Shown: positions 26,596 to 36,149 of the stretch, in pieces | How the letters are laid out: each line of letters opens with the position of its first letter | Numbering within the stretch: position 1 is the stretch's first letter | Source: Bacteroidia bacterium | GTDB lineage: Bacteria > Bacteroidota > Bacteroidia > J057 | Assembly: GCA_030430205.1 (NCBI GenBank) | Contig: JAUIGE010000025.1 | Span: 1-64,000, forward strand | Direction: 5' to 3' | Length of the DNA: 64,000 bases | Program-made: the position numbers and the translations under genes | Notes under the pieces: generated by a model | What the model saw: only the letters and a program-made list of their open reading frames with translations | What the model was told of the DNA's origin: nothing | Databases searched by the model: none

Positions 26596-27471
26596 CTATT
26601 CGTGGTACTTTTCCCGGGAAGCGGTTCTGAATTCTCCCGGTGAGCAGTTTTCCCGCTTTTTAAACCAACGATTGAAATAGGCATTATCCTGAAAATTAAG
26701 CAGATAGGCTACTTCTTTGATGGATTTTTCGGAATGCAGGAGCCAACGTTTGGCTTCCAGCAAAAGGCGCGATGCGATCATTTCACCGGGAGTCGATCCT
26801 GATACAGATTTTACAACCTGATTGAGTTTGTCATTGGAAACGGCCAATGCCTTAGCATAAAAAGTCACCCGATTTTCTTCTTTAAAAAAAGCCTCCAGCG
26901 TTTGTTGAAAAGTATGGAAAAGCTGCTTTTCAGCTGAATCCGCAATGGAAGAAGTCGCACTTTCCAGGCGTCTGCATTTCAGGAGCAATACATGCACATA
27001 ATTCAAAATCACTTCCTGAAACCCACTTTCCTGCTCCTGATACTCTTCACGTATGTGATCTACCAGTTGCATCAATGCAGCAAAACTATTTTCATCGGGG
27101 CGAATCACCGAAGCCGAAACAGAATTATTGAGAAAGGGGATGGGGAGCTGTTTTGCGGTATCAAAAGAAGCAGAGATAAAAAATTCTGAAGTGAATTTAA
27201 GCACCCAACCACTCGAAGCAGGATGCCGATGCATATAGTGAATTTGGCCCGGCGAAAGTATGTGCACATGCCCCTCAGCGATTTCAATTTCTTCAAAATC
27301 AATCATGTGTAAGCCTCCGCCACAGGTAAAGAAAAATAGCTCATAATGGCTGTGCCGGTGGGGAGCGTGCGAATTGTAGCCAGCCTTTGCTTCCAATTTT
27401 TCCAGCTTGAAAGGCTGCTCGCTGATTGCTTTTGAGGAAAGGTTGATTTGGGGAATATGGATAGCGTTCAT
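26596..27471 (-). CDS. AraC-family transcriptional regulator
   Basis: A 291-residue cytoplasmic regulator. Residues 1 to about 150 form a cupin sensor domain (HAPHRHSHYELFFFTCG, LSPGQIHYMHR). The C-terminal 100 residues carry two helix-turn-helix motifs (FYAKALAVSNDKLNQVVKS and SIKEVAYLLNFQDNAYFNRW followed by PGEFR). The start at 27471 (MNAIHIPQINLS) is preferred over a longer in-frame start that would run back into the upstream gene. The ligand is unknown. It is downstream of the IgGFc-binding-like gene. Confidence 0.88.
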   Translation of the reverse strand: MNAIHIPQINLSSKAISEQPFKLEKLEAKAGYNSHAPHRHSHYELFFFTCGGGLHMIDFEEIEIAEGHVHILSPGQIHYMHRHPASSGWVLKFTSEFFISASFDTAKQLPIPFLNNSVSASVIRPDENSFAALMQLVDHIREEYQEQESGFQEVILNYVHVLLLKCRRLESATSSIADSAEKQLFHTFQQTLEAFFKEENRVTFYAKALAVSNDKLNQVVKSVSGSTPGEMIASRLLLEAKRWLLHSEKSIKEVAYLLNFQDNAYFNRWFKKRENCSPGEFRTASREKYHE

Positions 27472-27532
27472 GATCTGATGAACGAATTTTTTGTAAAAAA
27501 AGCTGTTTGAGTGGAATCTGCTCATCTGCTCA

Positions 27533-29821
27533 TTACCTAACCAATACAACCCATCCTTCACTCTCCCACTCCTTGGGTCCCGTGGGCAATTGTTCAAAAA
27601 AAACGAGCTTCCAGGAGTAGAGGCCCGGCGGGGCATCGCTGCCATCCGTTTTTTTGCCATTCCAGCCAAAGCCTGGGCTTTGGGTTTGAAAGACGGGCTG
27701 GTTTTGGGCATCAAAAACGATCAATTGATAGCGATAGGCTATCACATCCATTTTGCTGCGAAAAACATCGTTTTTGCCATCATCATTGGGGGTGATATGG
27801 TCTGGGAGAAAAACGGCAGGGGGGCATTTTCGCCAGACTTCAAGCGTATCCCTTGCCCGGCAGCCCAGCGAGTCTACCGCTTCTACCCAATACTCTCCGG
27901 CGCTTTTGATCCTCAAAAAAGGCTGTCTGCTCCGATTTTGCCAATAATAGCGCAAATGCGCTTTTTCATTTTTCACCTTGGCGGTGAAGTATTCTCCGGG
28001 ACAGAGACTGGTATCCTTGCCCAGGTCCGGCCTGGGATCATTAACAGACAGGAAAAAGCTGCTCGGCAGCGAAAAACACTGCCCGCCCTGGGCGAGCACC
28101 GTATATTCACCCACTTGCGGCGTATCCACCGCAAAAAGCGTAGGCGCACGCGCCCTCGACTCAAAGCCCGCAGGCCCTGTCCAGTGAAAAACTGCGCCAC
28201 GCGGCGCACGCTCCGCCCGCAACTGCAGGTCTGTACCTGCACAAACGACCGTATCTGGCAGGGTTTTGACCTGCAAAGGCGGTGTCACGATGAGCTCCCG
28301 CGCAAGGGTATCATAGGTATTGAGGCAGAGGTTGTGCACGCTGAGCTGTACATAAAACAGCCCTGCGCTGTCATAGCTATGATGCTCCTCAAAAGCTTTT
28401 GAATAGCTGCTATCACCAAAGTCCCAGAATACTTCTGCAAAATCCGGCTTCACGCCTGAGAGAAAAGCAAAAGTGTCGCCCAGGCAGCCGCCTTCGGGTA
28501 TGGGATTTTCGCGGGCATCGAGCAGGTGAAAGCCGATACCAGAAGAATAGGCAAAGGATTCCAGTCGGCCATAGCCGTAACAATTGGCGGCTACGCCGCA
28601 GCCATCGGCCTGTAGCCGATGATGCCCGGTAGAGACGCGCTCGCGCTTATAAGCATAGTCTGGCCGACCGGGTACCAGGCGAAAGCCTTTCACTTCCTCT
28701 CCGTCGATTTTGACGGATTCCATATCTGCCTTTCGCACCACGAGGTTGAGATAAACGGTGGAGATTTTCTCTTTGTAAGGCGCATAAATGATCAGATCGC
28801 GACGCCCCAGTCCCACAGGCGTAAGCATGGTCATGGAAGGGTCGCCCTGCAGCAATGCCGCTTTGGTATTGCACTCATAACTGACGTTGTACTGGGCTAC
28901 GGCTATCGCCTTATTGGCGGTGATGTAGATCGGCTCGCCGGAGATCCGGCGTTCCAGAAAAGCGCCCTGATCGAGCAGCGCAACGGATTGCCCGTTGATG
29001 AAAACGGCGGTATTGCTCTCCGCAGCGAGGATGCGGATGACGTCATAATCAGCGTCTTCGCTGGGCACAGCGATATATTCCTTACCCCAATCCTGGGTGG
29101 GGTACATCTGCTCGTAGAGGTTATCCGGGGCGATGCAATCGCCGGGAACTCGGGTCCACATCGCGCCCGAAAAGAGGGCGATGGGTTTGGACGCGCGTAT
29201 GCGCGTGCCGGTGAGATCGCCTGTATGGCGCTCTGCCTGGACCTGAAAGGTCTGGCCCCTGTTGAGGGAGACTTTGCCTGTGGTGCCGGGCTGTCGGCCG
29301 CGCTTTGTCCAGTCTGAAAATGTGATTTCAATCTGGGTCTTATCCTCTGTAGCGACGATCAGAAATTCGGAGGGGTATTCCTTCCCTTTTTCCTCATAGC
29401 CAACATAGCTCATGACCATATAATCGGTACCCAAAGCCTTTTTGGGCAGGACGAGGGTTGCGTCGGAGCGCGCATTGGCATATTGATGCGCAAAGACATT
29501 GATGGGGTCTTTGGAAGTGATCAGCACCGAGGTGCTGTCTTTGTATTCAGAGCCAAGCGGCTCTGCGTAGAAAGGCAATTCAATGCTTACCATCTCTCCA
29601 CGTCGCACATTGAAGTTGCGGCTCCAACTCCGCAAGGGCATTTCCACTTTACCAGAAGTATTATAATCCGAGGTAATGACGACCACTTTGCCGTTTTTAT
29701 CCCGATCTACATGTTCCATAAATCCCACCCAAAACTCTGTGCCCTGGGTAAATTGGGCCTGAGAGAGGCATGGGAAAAGAAGTACCAAAATGGCAAAAAC
29801 ATGCCCTTTCAATTTGCTCAT
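27533..29821 (-). CDS. IgGFc-binding-type exoprotein with PKD and gliding-motility C-terminal domain
   Basis: A 762-residue secreted protein. Residues 1-22 are a signal peptide ending SQAQ. The N-terminal 330 residues resemble the IgGFc-binding-protein N-terminal domain (GTEFWVGFMEHVD, TGKVSLNRGQTFQVQA, TRIRASKPIALFSG). A PKD domain follows (FLSGVKPDFAEVFWDFGDSSYSKAFEEHHSY), then Ig-like segments with Cys (VCAGTDLQLRAERAP and LGKDTSLCPGEYF). The last 90 residues are a gliding-motility-associated (CHU-type) T9SS tail (FLPDHITPNDDGKNDVF, GWNGKKTDGSDAPPGLYSW). It is therefore a T9SS-exported surface protein, perhaps an adhesin. Actual immunoglobulin binding is not implied. Confidence 0.85.
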   Translation of the reverse strand: MSKLKGHVFAILVLLFPCLSQAQFTQGTEFWVGFMEHVDRDKNGKVVVITSDYNTSGKVEMPLRSWSRNFNVRRGEMVSIELPFYAEPLGSEYKDSTSVLITSKDPINVFAHQYANARSDATLVLPKKALGTDYMVMSYVGYEEKGKEYPSEFLIVATEDKTQIEITFSDWTKRGRQPGTTGKVSLNRGQTFQVQAERHTGDLTGTRIRASKPIALFSGAMWTRVPGDCIAPDNLYEQMYPTQDWGKEYIAVPSEDADYDVIRILAAESNTAVFINGQSVALLDQGAFLERRISGEPIYITANKAIAVAQYNVSYECNTKAALLQGDPSMTMLTPVGLGRRDLIIYAPYKEKISTVYLNLVVRKADMESVKIDGEEVKGFRLVPGRPDYAYKRERVSTGHHRLQADGCGVAANCYGYGRLESFAYSSGIGFHLLDARENPIPEGGCLGDTFAFLSGVKPDFAEVFWDFGDSSYSKAFEEHHSYDSAGLFYVQLSVHNLCLNTYDTLARELIVTPPLQVKTLPDTVVCAGTDLQLRAERAPRGAVFHWTGPAGFESRARAPTLFAVDTPQVGEYTVLAQGGQCFSLPSSFFLSVNDPRPDLGKDTSLCPGEYFTAKVKNEKAHLRYYWQNRSRQPFLRIKSAGEYWVEAVDSLGCRARDTLEVWRKCPPAVFLPDHITPNDDGKNDVFRSKMDVIAYRYQLIVFDAQNQPVFQTQSPGFGWNGKKTDGSDAPPGLYSWKLVFFEQLPTGPKEWESEGWVVLVR

Positions 29822-29934
29822 TCGATCTGAATCTGTCCTGTTTTATGAGTTCAAGTTAGCCTTCACACCTCTATAATTCGCACTTATCGCATATATTTTT
29901 ATGCTGATATGGATAAGGTTTAATTTTATTCAAC

Positions 29935-29952
29935 TGTCTTGAAGGCAAGACA
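29935..29952. promoter_or_regulatory. Operator-like inverted repeat
   Basis: TGTCTTG (29935-29941) and CAAGACA (29946-29952) form a perfect 7-bp inverted repeat with a 4-base spacer, 17 bases upstream of the ATG at 29970. It could bind a dimeric regulator or form a hairpin in the 5' leader. Confidence 0.35.
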
Positions 29953-29969
29953 AGTTAAATAACTTACAC

Positions 29970-30551
29970 ATGAAAAAACTATTGTTAGGGTTCATCCTTT
30001 TTACCCTAAGCTTCTTTTCCCTGAAAGCACAGGAAAGCAGCTTCTGGAAGCCTGATCGACTATCACTTTCTTATTTTGGTTCTCATTTCACCCACCCGGG
30101 AGTGAAGCTTGAGGCTGAGAAAATAATTTGGAAAAAGGATTACCTGCGGGAAAAAAAACAACGAAATAAGCGCCACGAGTGGGTGGCAGGCCCTTCTTTG
30201 GGGTTTTATAGCCATTGGCGTTATCAGAAAGGCCTGTTTTTGCAGGCGCATACAGCCTATCGGCATATTGGCCATCGAGGCTTTACCAAAGAGCTTCGCA
30301 TCGGTCTGGGCTTTTTGGAAACCTTTGTTCCCCATACTTTTGAAGTGGGAGCCGATGGCTCCCTGAGTCGCAATCGCTTCGCGACAAATACCTATTTCAT
30401 GCCCTCCCTTTCACTGGGGTTGGGAAAAGACATCCGGGATTCGGATTGGGGATATCACATAAGACCTGTGATCTTTTGGTATATACCTTATTTTCCTTCC
30501 CAAACCATCAATGTGGCTTTAGAAGTGGGCATTAGCCGGAGGATCGGGTAA
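29970..30551 (+). CDS. Exported protein of unknown function
   Basis: A 193-residue protein with a signal peptide (ending SLKAQ) and a mature part rich in aromatic and beta-forming residues (LSLSYFGSHFTHPGV, GPSLGFYSHWRY, MPSLSLGLGKDI, HIRPVIFWYIPY), suggesting a small outer-membrane barrel. No family was recognised. Its stop overlaps the ATG of a possible longer form of the next gene by one base (TAATG), so the two are probably cotranscribed. Confidence 0.7.
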   Translation: MKKLLLGFILFTLSFFSLKAQESSFWKPDRLSLSYFGSHFTHPGVKLEAEKIIWKKDYLREKKQRNKRHEWVAGPSLGFYSHWRYQKGLFLQAHTAYRHIGHRGFTKELRIGLGFLETFVPHTFEVGADGSLSRNRFATNTYFMPSLSLGLGKDIRDSDWGYHIRPVIFWYIPYFPSQTINVALEVGISRRIG

Positions 30552-30580
30552 TGACAAAAAATTTTCAAAAAAATATCATC

Positions 30581-31630
30581 ATGAAATACATCCTGCTAAT
30601 CATATCTATTTTTCTTCTGACAGCCTGCCAGAAAGATGACCTGACAGAGGTCGACGACTTCTACCACCTCCGCATCGCGGAGGCCGACATACCCGTATGG
30701 GTGCGCGGCAATGCTGCCTCCGGCAATTTTATCATTTTCCTCCAGGGAGGCCCTGGGCTGGCTTCGCAGGACATACCCGGTCTGGACCTCATGAGCTGGA
30801 ATGAAAGCATTGAACCCGAACACGCCATCGTGTATTATGATGCCCGAGGCACGGGCAATAACCAGGGTACTTTTGACTCGACATCCCTCACCCTGCCGCA
30901 ATATATTGCGGACCTGGAAGCTGTGGTATCCCTCATCGAGCAGCAATATGACGATCCGCATATTTTTATGCTGGGACATAGCTGGGGTGGTTTTTTGGGT
31001 ACCTTGTACCTGGCAGATACAGAACGCCAAAGCCATGTGGAGGGCTGGATCAATGTAGATGGAGCCCACATATTTGTGGACAGTACAGAAGCGCGCTTCC
31101 GACTGGCGTGGTTCAAATCCATCGCAGCAGAACAACTCGCCAAAGGCGAGGATAGCGTCAAATGGGCCGAGGCCCAGGCATGGGCCGAAAGTAATCCCGA
31201 CCTGACCATTCGCGAGAACAATCGCCAATTTTACGATTACATCGGTTTCCCCGGACAGGGGGTGATCCCCGATGAGGATTTCAGCTTGCCGGCAGGCACC
31301 ATCATGCGCCTGCTTTTTGCCTATTCCTACAATGCATTCCCGGGTTTTTTCAGTATGCCGCCAACCGGAAAATACCTTTCAGATGCTTCTGATGGCATGG
31401 ATGTCCGTAACCTTTTGCCTGCCATTCAAATACCGTCTTTATATATCTATGGAAAATATGATGACATCGTTCCCCCTCAGCAGGGCGAAAATGCTTTTCT
31501 CAAACTGGGCACAGCTGAGTCAGATAAAAAGCTGCTCATACTGGAGAATTCAGGCCACAACCCGATGCTGAATGAACCGGATCTGCTGAACCATGCTGTG
31601 CTGGATTTTATGTCGAAATATGGAAAATAG
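30581..31630 (+). CDS. Alpha/beta hydrolase lipoprotein (proline iminopeptidase-like)
   Basis: Predicted periplasmic or outer-membrane lipoprotein of 349 residues: MKYILLIISIFLLTAC gives a clean lipobox, and for that reason the start at 30581 is preferred over 30551. The hydrolase fold shows an oxyanion segment (LQGGPGLAS), DARGTG, the nucleophile elbow GHSWGG, the acid in YGKYDDIVP and the His in ENSGHNPML. HGGPG-like and DQRG-like motifs point to the proline iminopeptidase or related epoxide-hydrolase branch. The substrate is unknown. Confidence 0.85.
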   Translation: MKYILLIISIFLLTACQKDDLTEVDDFYHLRIAEADIPVWVRGNAASGNFIIFLQGGPGLASQDIPGLDLMSWNESIEPEHAIVYYDARGTGNNQGTFDSTSLTLPQYIADLEAVVSLIEQQYDDPHIFMLGHSWGGFLGTLYLADTERQSHVEGWINVDGAHIFVDSTEARFRLAWFKSIAAEQLAKGEDSVKWAEAQAWAESNPDLTIRENNRQFYDYIGFPGQGVIPDEDFSLPAGTIMRLLFAYSYNAFPGFFSMPPTGKYLSDASDGMDVRNLLPAIQIPSLYIYGKYDDIVPPQQGENAFLKLGTAESDKKLLILENSGHNPMLNEPDLLNHAVLDFMSKYGK

Positions 31631-31659
31631 ACAAGTGCTTTTTTTCATATCTTAGCCTT

Positions 31660-33192
31660 ATGAAAAATTTGCCAATTGGTATTCAGAATTTTGAGAAGCT
31701 GAGGGAGGATGATCAGTTGTATGTGGATAAGACCCAGACCTTGTTTAAGTTAATACGCTCTGGTTCTTATTACTTTCTCTCACGCCCCAGAAGATTTGGT
31801 AAATCTCTCCTTGTCAGTACTCTTGCAGCCCTATTCGCAGGCAAAAAGGAATTATTCCAGGGTTTATGGATTGAAGAGCAATATGATTGGGAACAAAAAT
31901 TTCCCATTGTACAGCTTTCTTTCTCCAATCTGGGCGTCAAAGAAATTGGCCTGGTTGCAGCCATTCGCAGGGAATTAGATAGAATTGCAGCATCTCATGG
32001 GATTTCGCTGACTCATGAGAGCATTGCGCTTTCCTTCCAGGAGCTACTTCGTCAACTCAGCAAAGAGAACAAGGTTGTCCTGCTGATTGATGAATATGAT
32101 AAACCCATTATCGATTATATAGATGATCTCCCACAGGTAGACGCAAACCGCCAGACCCTTCGAAATTTTTATTCTATCATCAAGGATGCTGACAAATACC
32201 TACAGTTTGTACTCATCACGGGCGTTTCCAAATTCAGTCGGGTTTCCATTTTTTCAGATTTGAATAACCTGAATGACATCACGCTGGACCCCAATTATGG
32301 TACTTTGCTGGGTTATACCCAGGAAGAATTGGAGTTCTATTTTGCAGATCGCATAGATGGGCTGGTAAGCCAGCAGGGCATAACCAAAGAAGCCTTGCTC
32401 ACGGACATCCGGGAGTGGTACAATGGTTATTCCTGGCTTGGCCGGGAGCGGGTATACAATCCCTTTTCTATCCTCAATTTCTTTAGCAAAGGCGTTTTTC
32501 AAAATTTCTGGTTTTCTACTGGAACCCCTACATTTTTGATAAAAATATTGAGGGAAGGCTGGCATTATAGCCTCGATGAGTTGGATGTAGGAAGTACCCA
32601 ATTGGATTTTTTTGATATTGAAGAGCCGGATTATCGTTCCCTCCTTTTTCAAACCGGCTACCTGACGATCAAGGAACAACCCACCTACAATATTTACAGC
32701 CTGGGTTATCCCAATAAGGAAGTAAAGGATTCGATGCTTCAGTATTTAATTGGCGCATTTTCATTTCGTGATAGAGGGGATGCAGCGCCTACTGTGCTCA
32801 AGATGAAAAAAGCCTTAGACAAAGCTGATATTGACCTCTTTGTTTCTATTCTCAATAGCCTTTTTGCTTCCATTCCTGAAAAAATATTTCGCCAAAGAAA
32901 TGAGGCCGCCTACCATGCCATTGTCTATACCACGCTCAGCCTGTTAGGCTATTATATTGAGGCAGAGGTTGCTTCTGGAGAAGGATATGTAGATGCGGTA
33001 GTAAAAACTTCGGATCGCATTTATGTGATGGAATTTAAAGTAGGGAAAACAGCAGAAGTCGCCATTGCCCAGATTCGGGAGAAAGGCTATGCAGAAAAAT
33101 ACCACCATGATGGCCGCGAGGTCCATTTACTGGGCATAAACTTTGGAAAAGAAAACAAAGGCGTTCAGGATTGGCTGGAAGAAAAACTTTAA
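31660..33192 (+). CDS. AAA-ATPase-like protein with C-terminal PD-(D/E)XK nuclease domain
   Basis: A 510-residue protein of a family abundant and multicopy in Bacteroidota. The N-terminal part is an AAA-ATPase-like domain (YVDKTQTLFKLI, Walker A in RPRRFGKSLL, Walker B VVLLIDEYDKP). The C-terminal 110 residues are a PD-(D/E)XK nuclease fold (GEGYVDAVVKTSDRIYVMEFKVG, with Asp and the ExK pair). Both active sites look intact. The biological role is not established; similarity to nuclease-ATPase pairs suggests a defence or mobile-element function, which is inference. A near match to the -7 box (TATCTTAG, 31648-31655) sits four bases before the start. Confidence 0.85.
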   Translation: MKNLPIGIQNFEKLREDDQLYVDKTQTLFKLIRSGSYYFLSRPRRFGKSLLVSTLAALFAGKKELFQGLWIEEQYDWEQKFPIVQLSFSNLGVKEIGLVAAIRRELDRIAASHGISLTHESIALSFQELLRQLSKENKVVLLIDEYDKPIIDYIDDLPQVDANRQTLRNFYSIIKDADKYLQFVLITGVSKFSRVSIFSDLNNLNDITLDPNYGTLLGYTQEELEFYFADRIDGLVSQQGITKEALLTDIREWYNGYSWLGRERVYNPFSILNFFSKGVFQNFWFSTGTPTFLIKILREGWHYSLDELDVGSTQLDFFDIEEPDYRSLLFQTGYLTIKEQPTYNIYSLGYPNKEVKDSMLQYLIGAFSFRDRGDAAPTVLKMKKALDKADIDLFVSILNSLFASIPEKIFRQRNEAAYHAIVYTTLSLLGYYIEAEVASGEGYVDAVVKTSDRIYVMEFKVGKTAEVAIAQIREKGYAEKYHHDGREVHLLGINFGKENKGVQDWLEEKL

Positions 33193-33214
33193 TTTTACCC
33201 TTAACCGACATACA

Positions 33215-34729
33215 ATGATTCGCAAGCAGATTTTAGCATATTTCCTCCTTTCTTTCCTTTTTGTTTTTGCAGCAAAAGCGCAGGATAAAAGTCTCGCAGG
33301 CTTCGACGCCTACACGGCCCAGGCCGTCAAAGACTTCGAGCTGCCCGGCCTGGCTATCGCCATCATCAAAGATGGCAAAGTCGTCATGTCCAAAGCCTAC
33401 GGCGTCAAAAACACCGCCACCGGCGAGGCCCTGACCCCCTCTTCGCTTTTCAACATCGCCTCCTGCTCCAAGGCTTTCACGGCTGCCTGCATGGCGAAGC
33501 TGGTTCAGGAGGGCAAGATCCGCTGGGAAGACAAAGTCACCGACTATGTACCCTATTTTCAACTGGCTGATCCCTACATCACCCGCGAGATGAATCTCGC
33601 AGACCTGCTTTGCCATCGCTCGGGTCTGTCGACCTTTACGGGCGACCTGCTCTGGTTTGGGACAGATTATACGCAGGAAGAAATCGTGAAGCGCATGCGA
33701 AATTTGCCCATCGAAAATGATTTTCGCTCCGAATACGGCTACCAAAACAATATGTATACCGTGGCCGGTCTGGTGATCGAAAAGGCATCGGGCATGCCCT
33801 GGGAGGACTATTTACAAAAAAACTTTTTTGATCCGCTGGGCATGAAAAATGCCCGCTCCTGCAGCAATGAGCTGGACAAAGGGCAAGACCTTGCCATGCC
33901 CCATATCAAGGCTGCCGTGCAGCCGATAGATGCCTTTGACCCGCAGCCTGCGCTTTCCATCTATGCTGGCATAGACGAGATGAGCAACTGGGTGAAGATG
34001 CTGCTCAACAAAGGCAATTTTGGAGAAAAGCAAGTCCTGAGCGAACGCGCCCTGTGGGATATGTGGACAGCACAAATTACCAGGCCGGTTTCGGGCTGGC
34101 AGCGGGCGCATGGCATTCACCTGCGCTCCTATGGTTTTGGCTGGAACCTCTATGACTATGGAGGAAAACTGATCGTAGAGCATGACGGCGGTATGCCGGG
34201 CTATATCTCTAAGGTTTGCCTGGTGCCCGAAGAAAATCTCGGTTTCGTCATCCTCACCAATGACATGAGCATACTGGGCTCCGCTCTGCGCTACCGCATT
34301 TTGGATAAATTCCTCACAGGAGCCGATCACGACTGGGCAAAGGAGTTTTTAGGCTACAAAAAGCAGGGAGAAGCAGCTGAAGCCAAGGAAAAAGAAGTGC
34401 GTCACGCAGCTCGCCAGCTCAACACAAAACCTTCCCTCAGCAATGAGGGCTATACCGGCACCTACCGCGACCGCTACTACGGCGATGCCACCATCACCAT
34501 CGAAAACGATCAGCTCAAGCTGACGATGATTCCCACGAAGCGCTACTTCGTCGCGCCCATGAACCACTGGCATCACGATACCTGGCAGTTTGACTTTCCG
34601 GAGGCATTTCTGCCGGAAGGCTTTGTCACTTTTTCCTTTGACAGCAACGGAAAAGTGGAGGGCTTTAAGATTGATTTACCGAATCCCGATTTTCACTTTT
34701 ATAAGTTGGATTTCCGGAAGGTGGAGTAA
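33215..34729 (+). CDS. Serine hydrolase, class C beta-lactamase family
   Basis: A 504-residue secreted protein: signal peptide ending AAKAQ, then a penicillin-binding-protein-like serine hydrolase domain with SxxK in ASCSKAFT, a YxN-type motif in YGYQNNMY and an HxG-type motif in HDGGMPGY. A C-terminal domain of about 110 residues (YTGTYRDRYYGDATITIEN) is the DUF3471-type beta domain often attached to such hydrolases. Likely an esterase, D-aminopeptidase or similar rather than a drug-inactivating enzyme. The ATG at 33215 is chosen because it starts the signal peptide. It is convergent with the next gene, five bases apart. Confidence 0.87.
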   Translation: MIRKQILAYFLLSFLFVFAAKAQDKSLAGFDAYTAQAVKDFELPGLAIAIIKDGKVVMSKAYGVKNTATGEALTPSSLFNIASCSKAFTAACMAKLVQEGKIRWEDKVTDYVPYFQLADPYITREMNLADLLCHRSGLSTFTGDLLWFGTDYTQEEIVKRMRNLPIENDFRSEYGYQNNMYTVAGLVIEKASGMPWEDYLQKNFFDPLGMKNARSCSNELDKGQDLAMPHIKAAVQPIDAFDPQPALSIYAGIDEMSNWVKMLLNKGNFGEKQVLSERALWDMWTAQITRPVSGWQRAHGIHLRSYGFGWNLYDYGGKLIVEHDGGMPGYISKVCLVPEENLGFVILTNDMSILGSALRYRILDKFLTGADHDWAKEFLGYKKQGEAAEAKEKEVRHAARQLNTKPSLSNEGYTGTYRDRYYGDATITIENDQLKLTMIPTKRYFVAPMNHWHHDTWQFDFPEAFLPEGFVTFSFDSNGKVEGFKIDLPNPDFHFYKLDFRKVE

Positions 34730-34734
34730 AGTGG

Positions 34735-36039
34735 CTACTCCCCCCGCACCTTCCCAAAGACCAAATTCATCCCAAAACGCACATCGGCCGTCTTCCCTTC
34801 CATATAATTGAAGATCGTCAGCAGATTGCCGGTGCCGGCATAGACCTGAAAAGGCCCCAGCTTGCCCATCACCTGAGCGCCGAGGCGGTCTTGGAAGGTC
34901 TCCTGCAAGGTGTAGGTCAGGCCTGCGGAGATGCGATCCTTCCAGTGAACGCCTGCATGCAGCGAGAAGGCGTCAAAGCTTTGACCACGGTACCACTCGC
35001 GCTCAAAGAGCGCGCCCAGCCTCAGGAAGCCCAGCGGCTCCCAGCTCGCTCCGATCAGGAAACGCGTCGGCAAGCCCGTTTTATAGGCATCATTCTTTTG
35101 CTCTGGTACAAAAGCCGCCTGCAAAGAATCCAGCAGAGAGCTGAGTGTCAGGCCACTATCAGCTGTGCTATAGGCACTGATGGGCAAGCCTTCATAGGTA
35201 AAACTCCCCTGGCTGTGGTAATTGGTCACAAACCCATTCCAGCCGATCCTACCGATATCCAGCATGCTGGCAGAAAATGACCATTGCTTATTCAATTGAT
35301 AGGTTGCCCCCAGGTCCAGGGCCAGACCCGAGCCCTGACTCAGGTCCCAATTTCCGGGATTCTGGATGGTTTGCAGGAAGTCACCGATGCCGATACTGGC
35401 ATCTATCTGATAATCCGTCTCTGTCGTGATCTGGTAATATTCCGGGTCGGTATAGAGGGAAAGCTCGTTGCGGGAAGTAGAAATATCTGCCAGTCCCTGG
35501 AGGATTTTCAGGCTGCCGCCGAGCCTCCATTTCTCGCCGACAGGCATATTGAAGCGGAGGGCGGTTTCGGAGAAAGCATTGAGCTGGAGGTCGGGGCCGA
35601 CCTGCAATGTCTCGTCGACAAAGGCGCCATTGCCATACCAAAAGAGCTGCGCCATGCGATCCGAATAGCGCAGATAGCTGCTTGCGCGCACCCGCCAGTC
35701 GATGCCGACCTGCATTTTTGCAATCCGCAGGCCCAGGGCAAAGCCCTGGATTTCGGCCCAGGTCCGGACGTAATTGAGCGGATCAAGGTCCGCAATCACC
35801 GGACCGAGATCCACGCGGCCATCGTCCGCAAGGATGTCCTGTAGCGCAAAGGCAGAATTGGCAATGCCAAAATAAGGGGCCGGCAGGCCGATGACCAGCT
35901 TACGGTCGCCTGTGAAGGCGGGATTGAGGCGGTTTGACTGATAGAGTTCAGGCATGAACCAGAGGCCGCCGGAGGCGGACTGGGCCGAGACAGCCATCAG
36001 GCTGAAGAAGAGGAGTATATATATGAAAAAGCTTTTCAT
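34735..36039 (-). CDS. Outer-membrane barrel protein, DUF5723-like
   Basis: A 434-residue exported protein with a signal peptide (ending AVSAQ) and alternating hydrophobic strands through its length, ending in an amphipathic strand (DVRFGMNLVFGKVRGE). The N-terminal segment LYQSNRLNPAFTGDRKLVIGLP resembles DUF5723 proteins and, more loosely, the PorP/SprF family. Its 3' neighbour on the same strand is a lipoprotein gene 110 bp upstream, so they may work together at the outer membrane. The exact role is unknown. Confidence 0.7.
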   Translation of the reverse strand: MKSFFIYILLFFSLMAVSAQSASGGLWFMPELYQSNRLNPAFTGDRKLVIGLPAPYFGIANSAFALQDILADDGRVDLGPVIADLDPLNYVRTWAEIQGFALGLRIAKMQVGIDWRVRASSYLRYSDRMAQLFWYGNGAFVDETLQVGPDLQLNAFSETALRFNMPVGEKWRLGGSLKILQGLADISTSRNELSLYTDPEYYQITTETDYQIDASIGIGDFLQTIQNPGNWDLSQGSGLALDLGATYQLNKQWSFSASMLDIGRIGWNGFVTNYHSQGSFTYEGLPISAYSTADSGLTLSSLLDSLQAAFVPEQKNDAYKTGLPTRFLIGASWEPLGFLRLGALFEREWYRGQSFDAFSLHAGVHWKDRISAGLTYTLQETFQDRLGAQVMGKLGPFQVYAGTGNLLTIFNYMEGKTADVRFGMNLVFGKVRGE

Positions 36040-36072
36040 GAGAAAGGGGATTGATATGCTGATTTGCTAATG

Positions 36073-36142
36073 ACACGAAACTCGAAACACGAAACTCAAA
36101 ACACGAAACTCAAAACACGAAACTCAAAACACGAAACTCAAA
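36073..36142 (+). repeat. 14-bp tandem repeat, five units
   Basis: ACACGAAACTCRAA repeated five times in perfect register, with only the first unit varying by one base. It lies in the 110-bp gap between the lipoprotein gene and the DUF5723-like gene. Confidence 0.93.
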
Positions 36143-36149
36143 ACGATCC

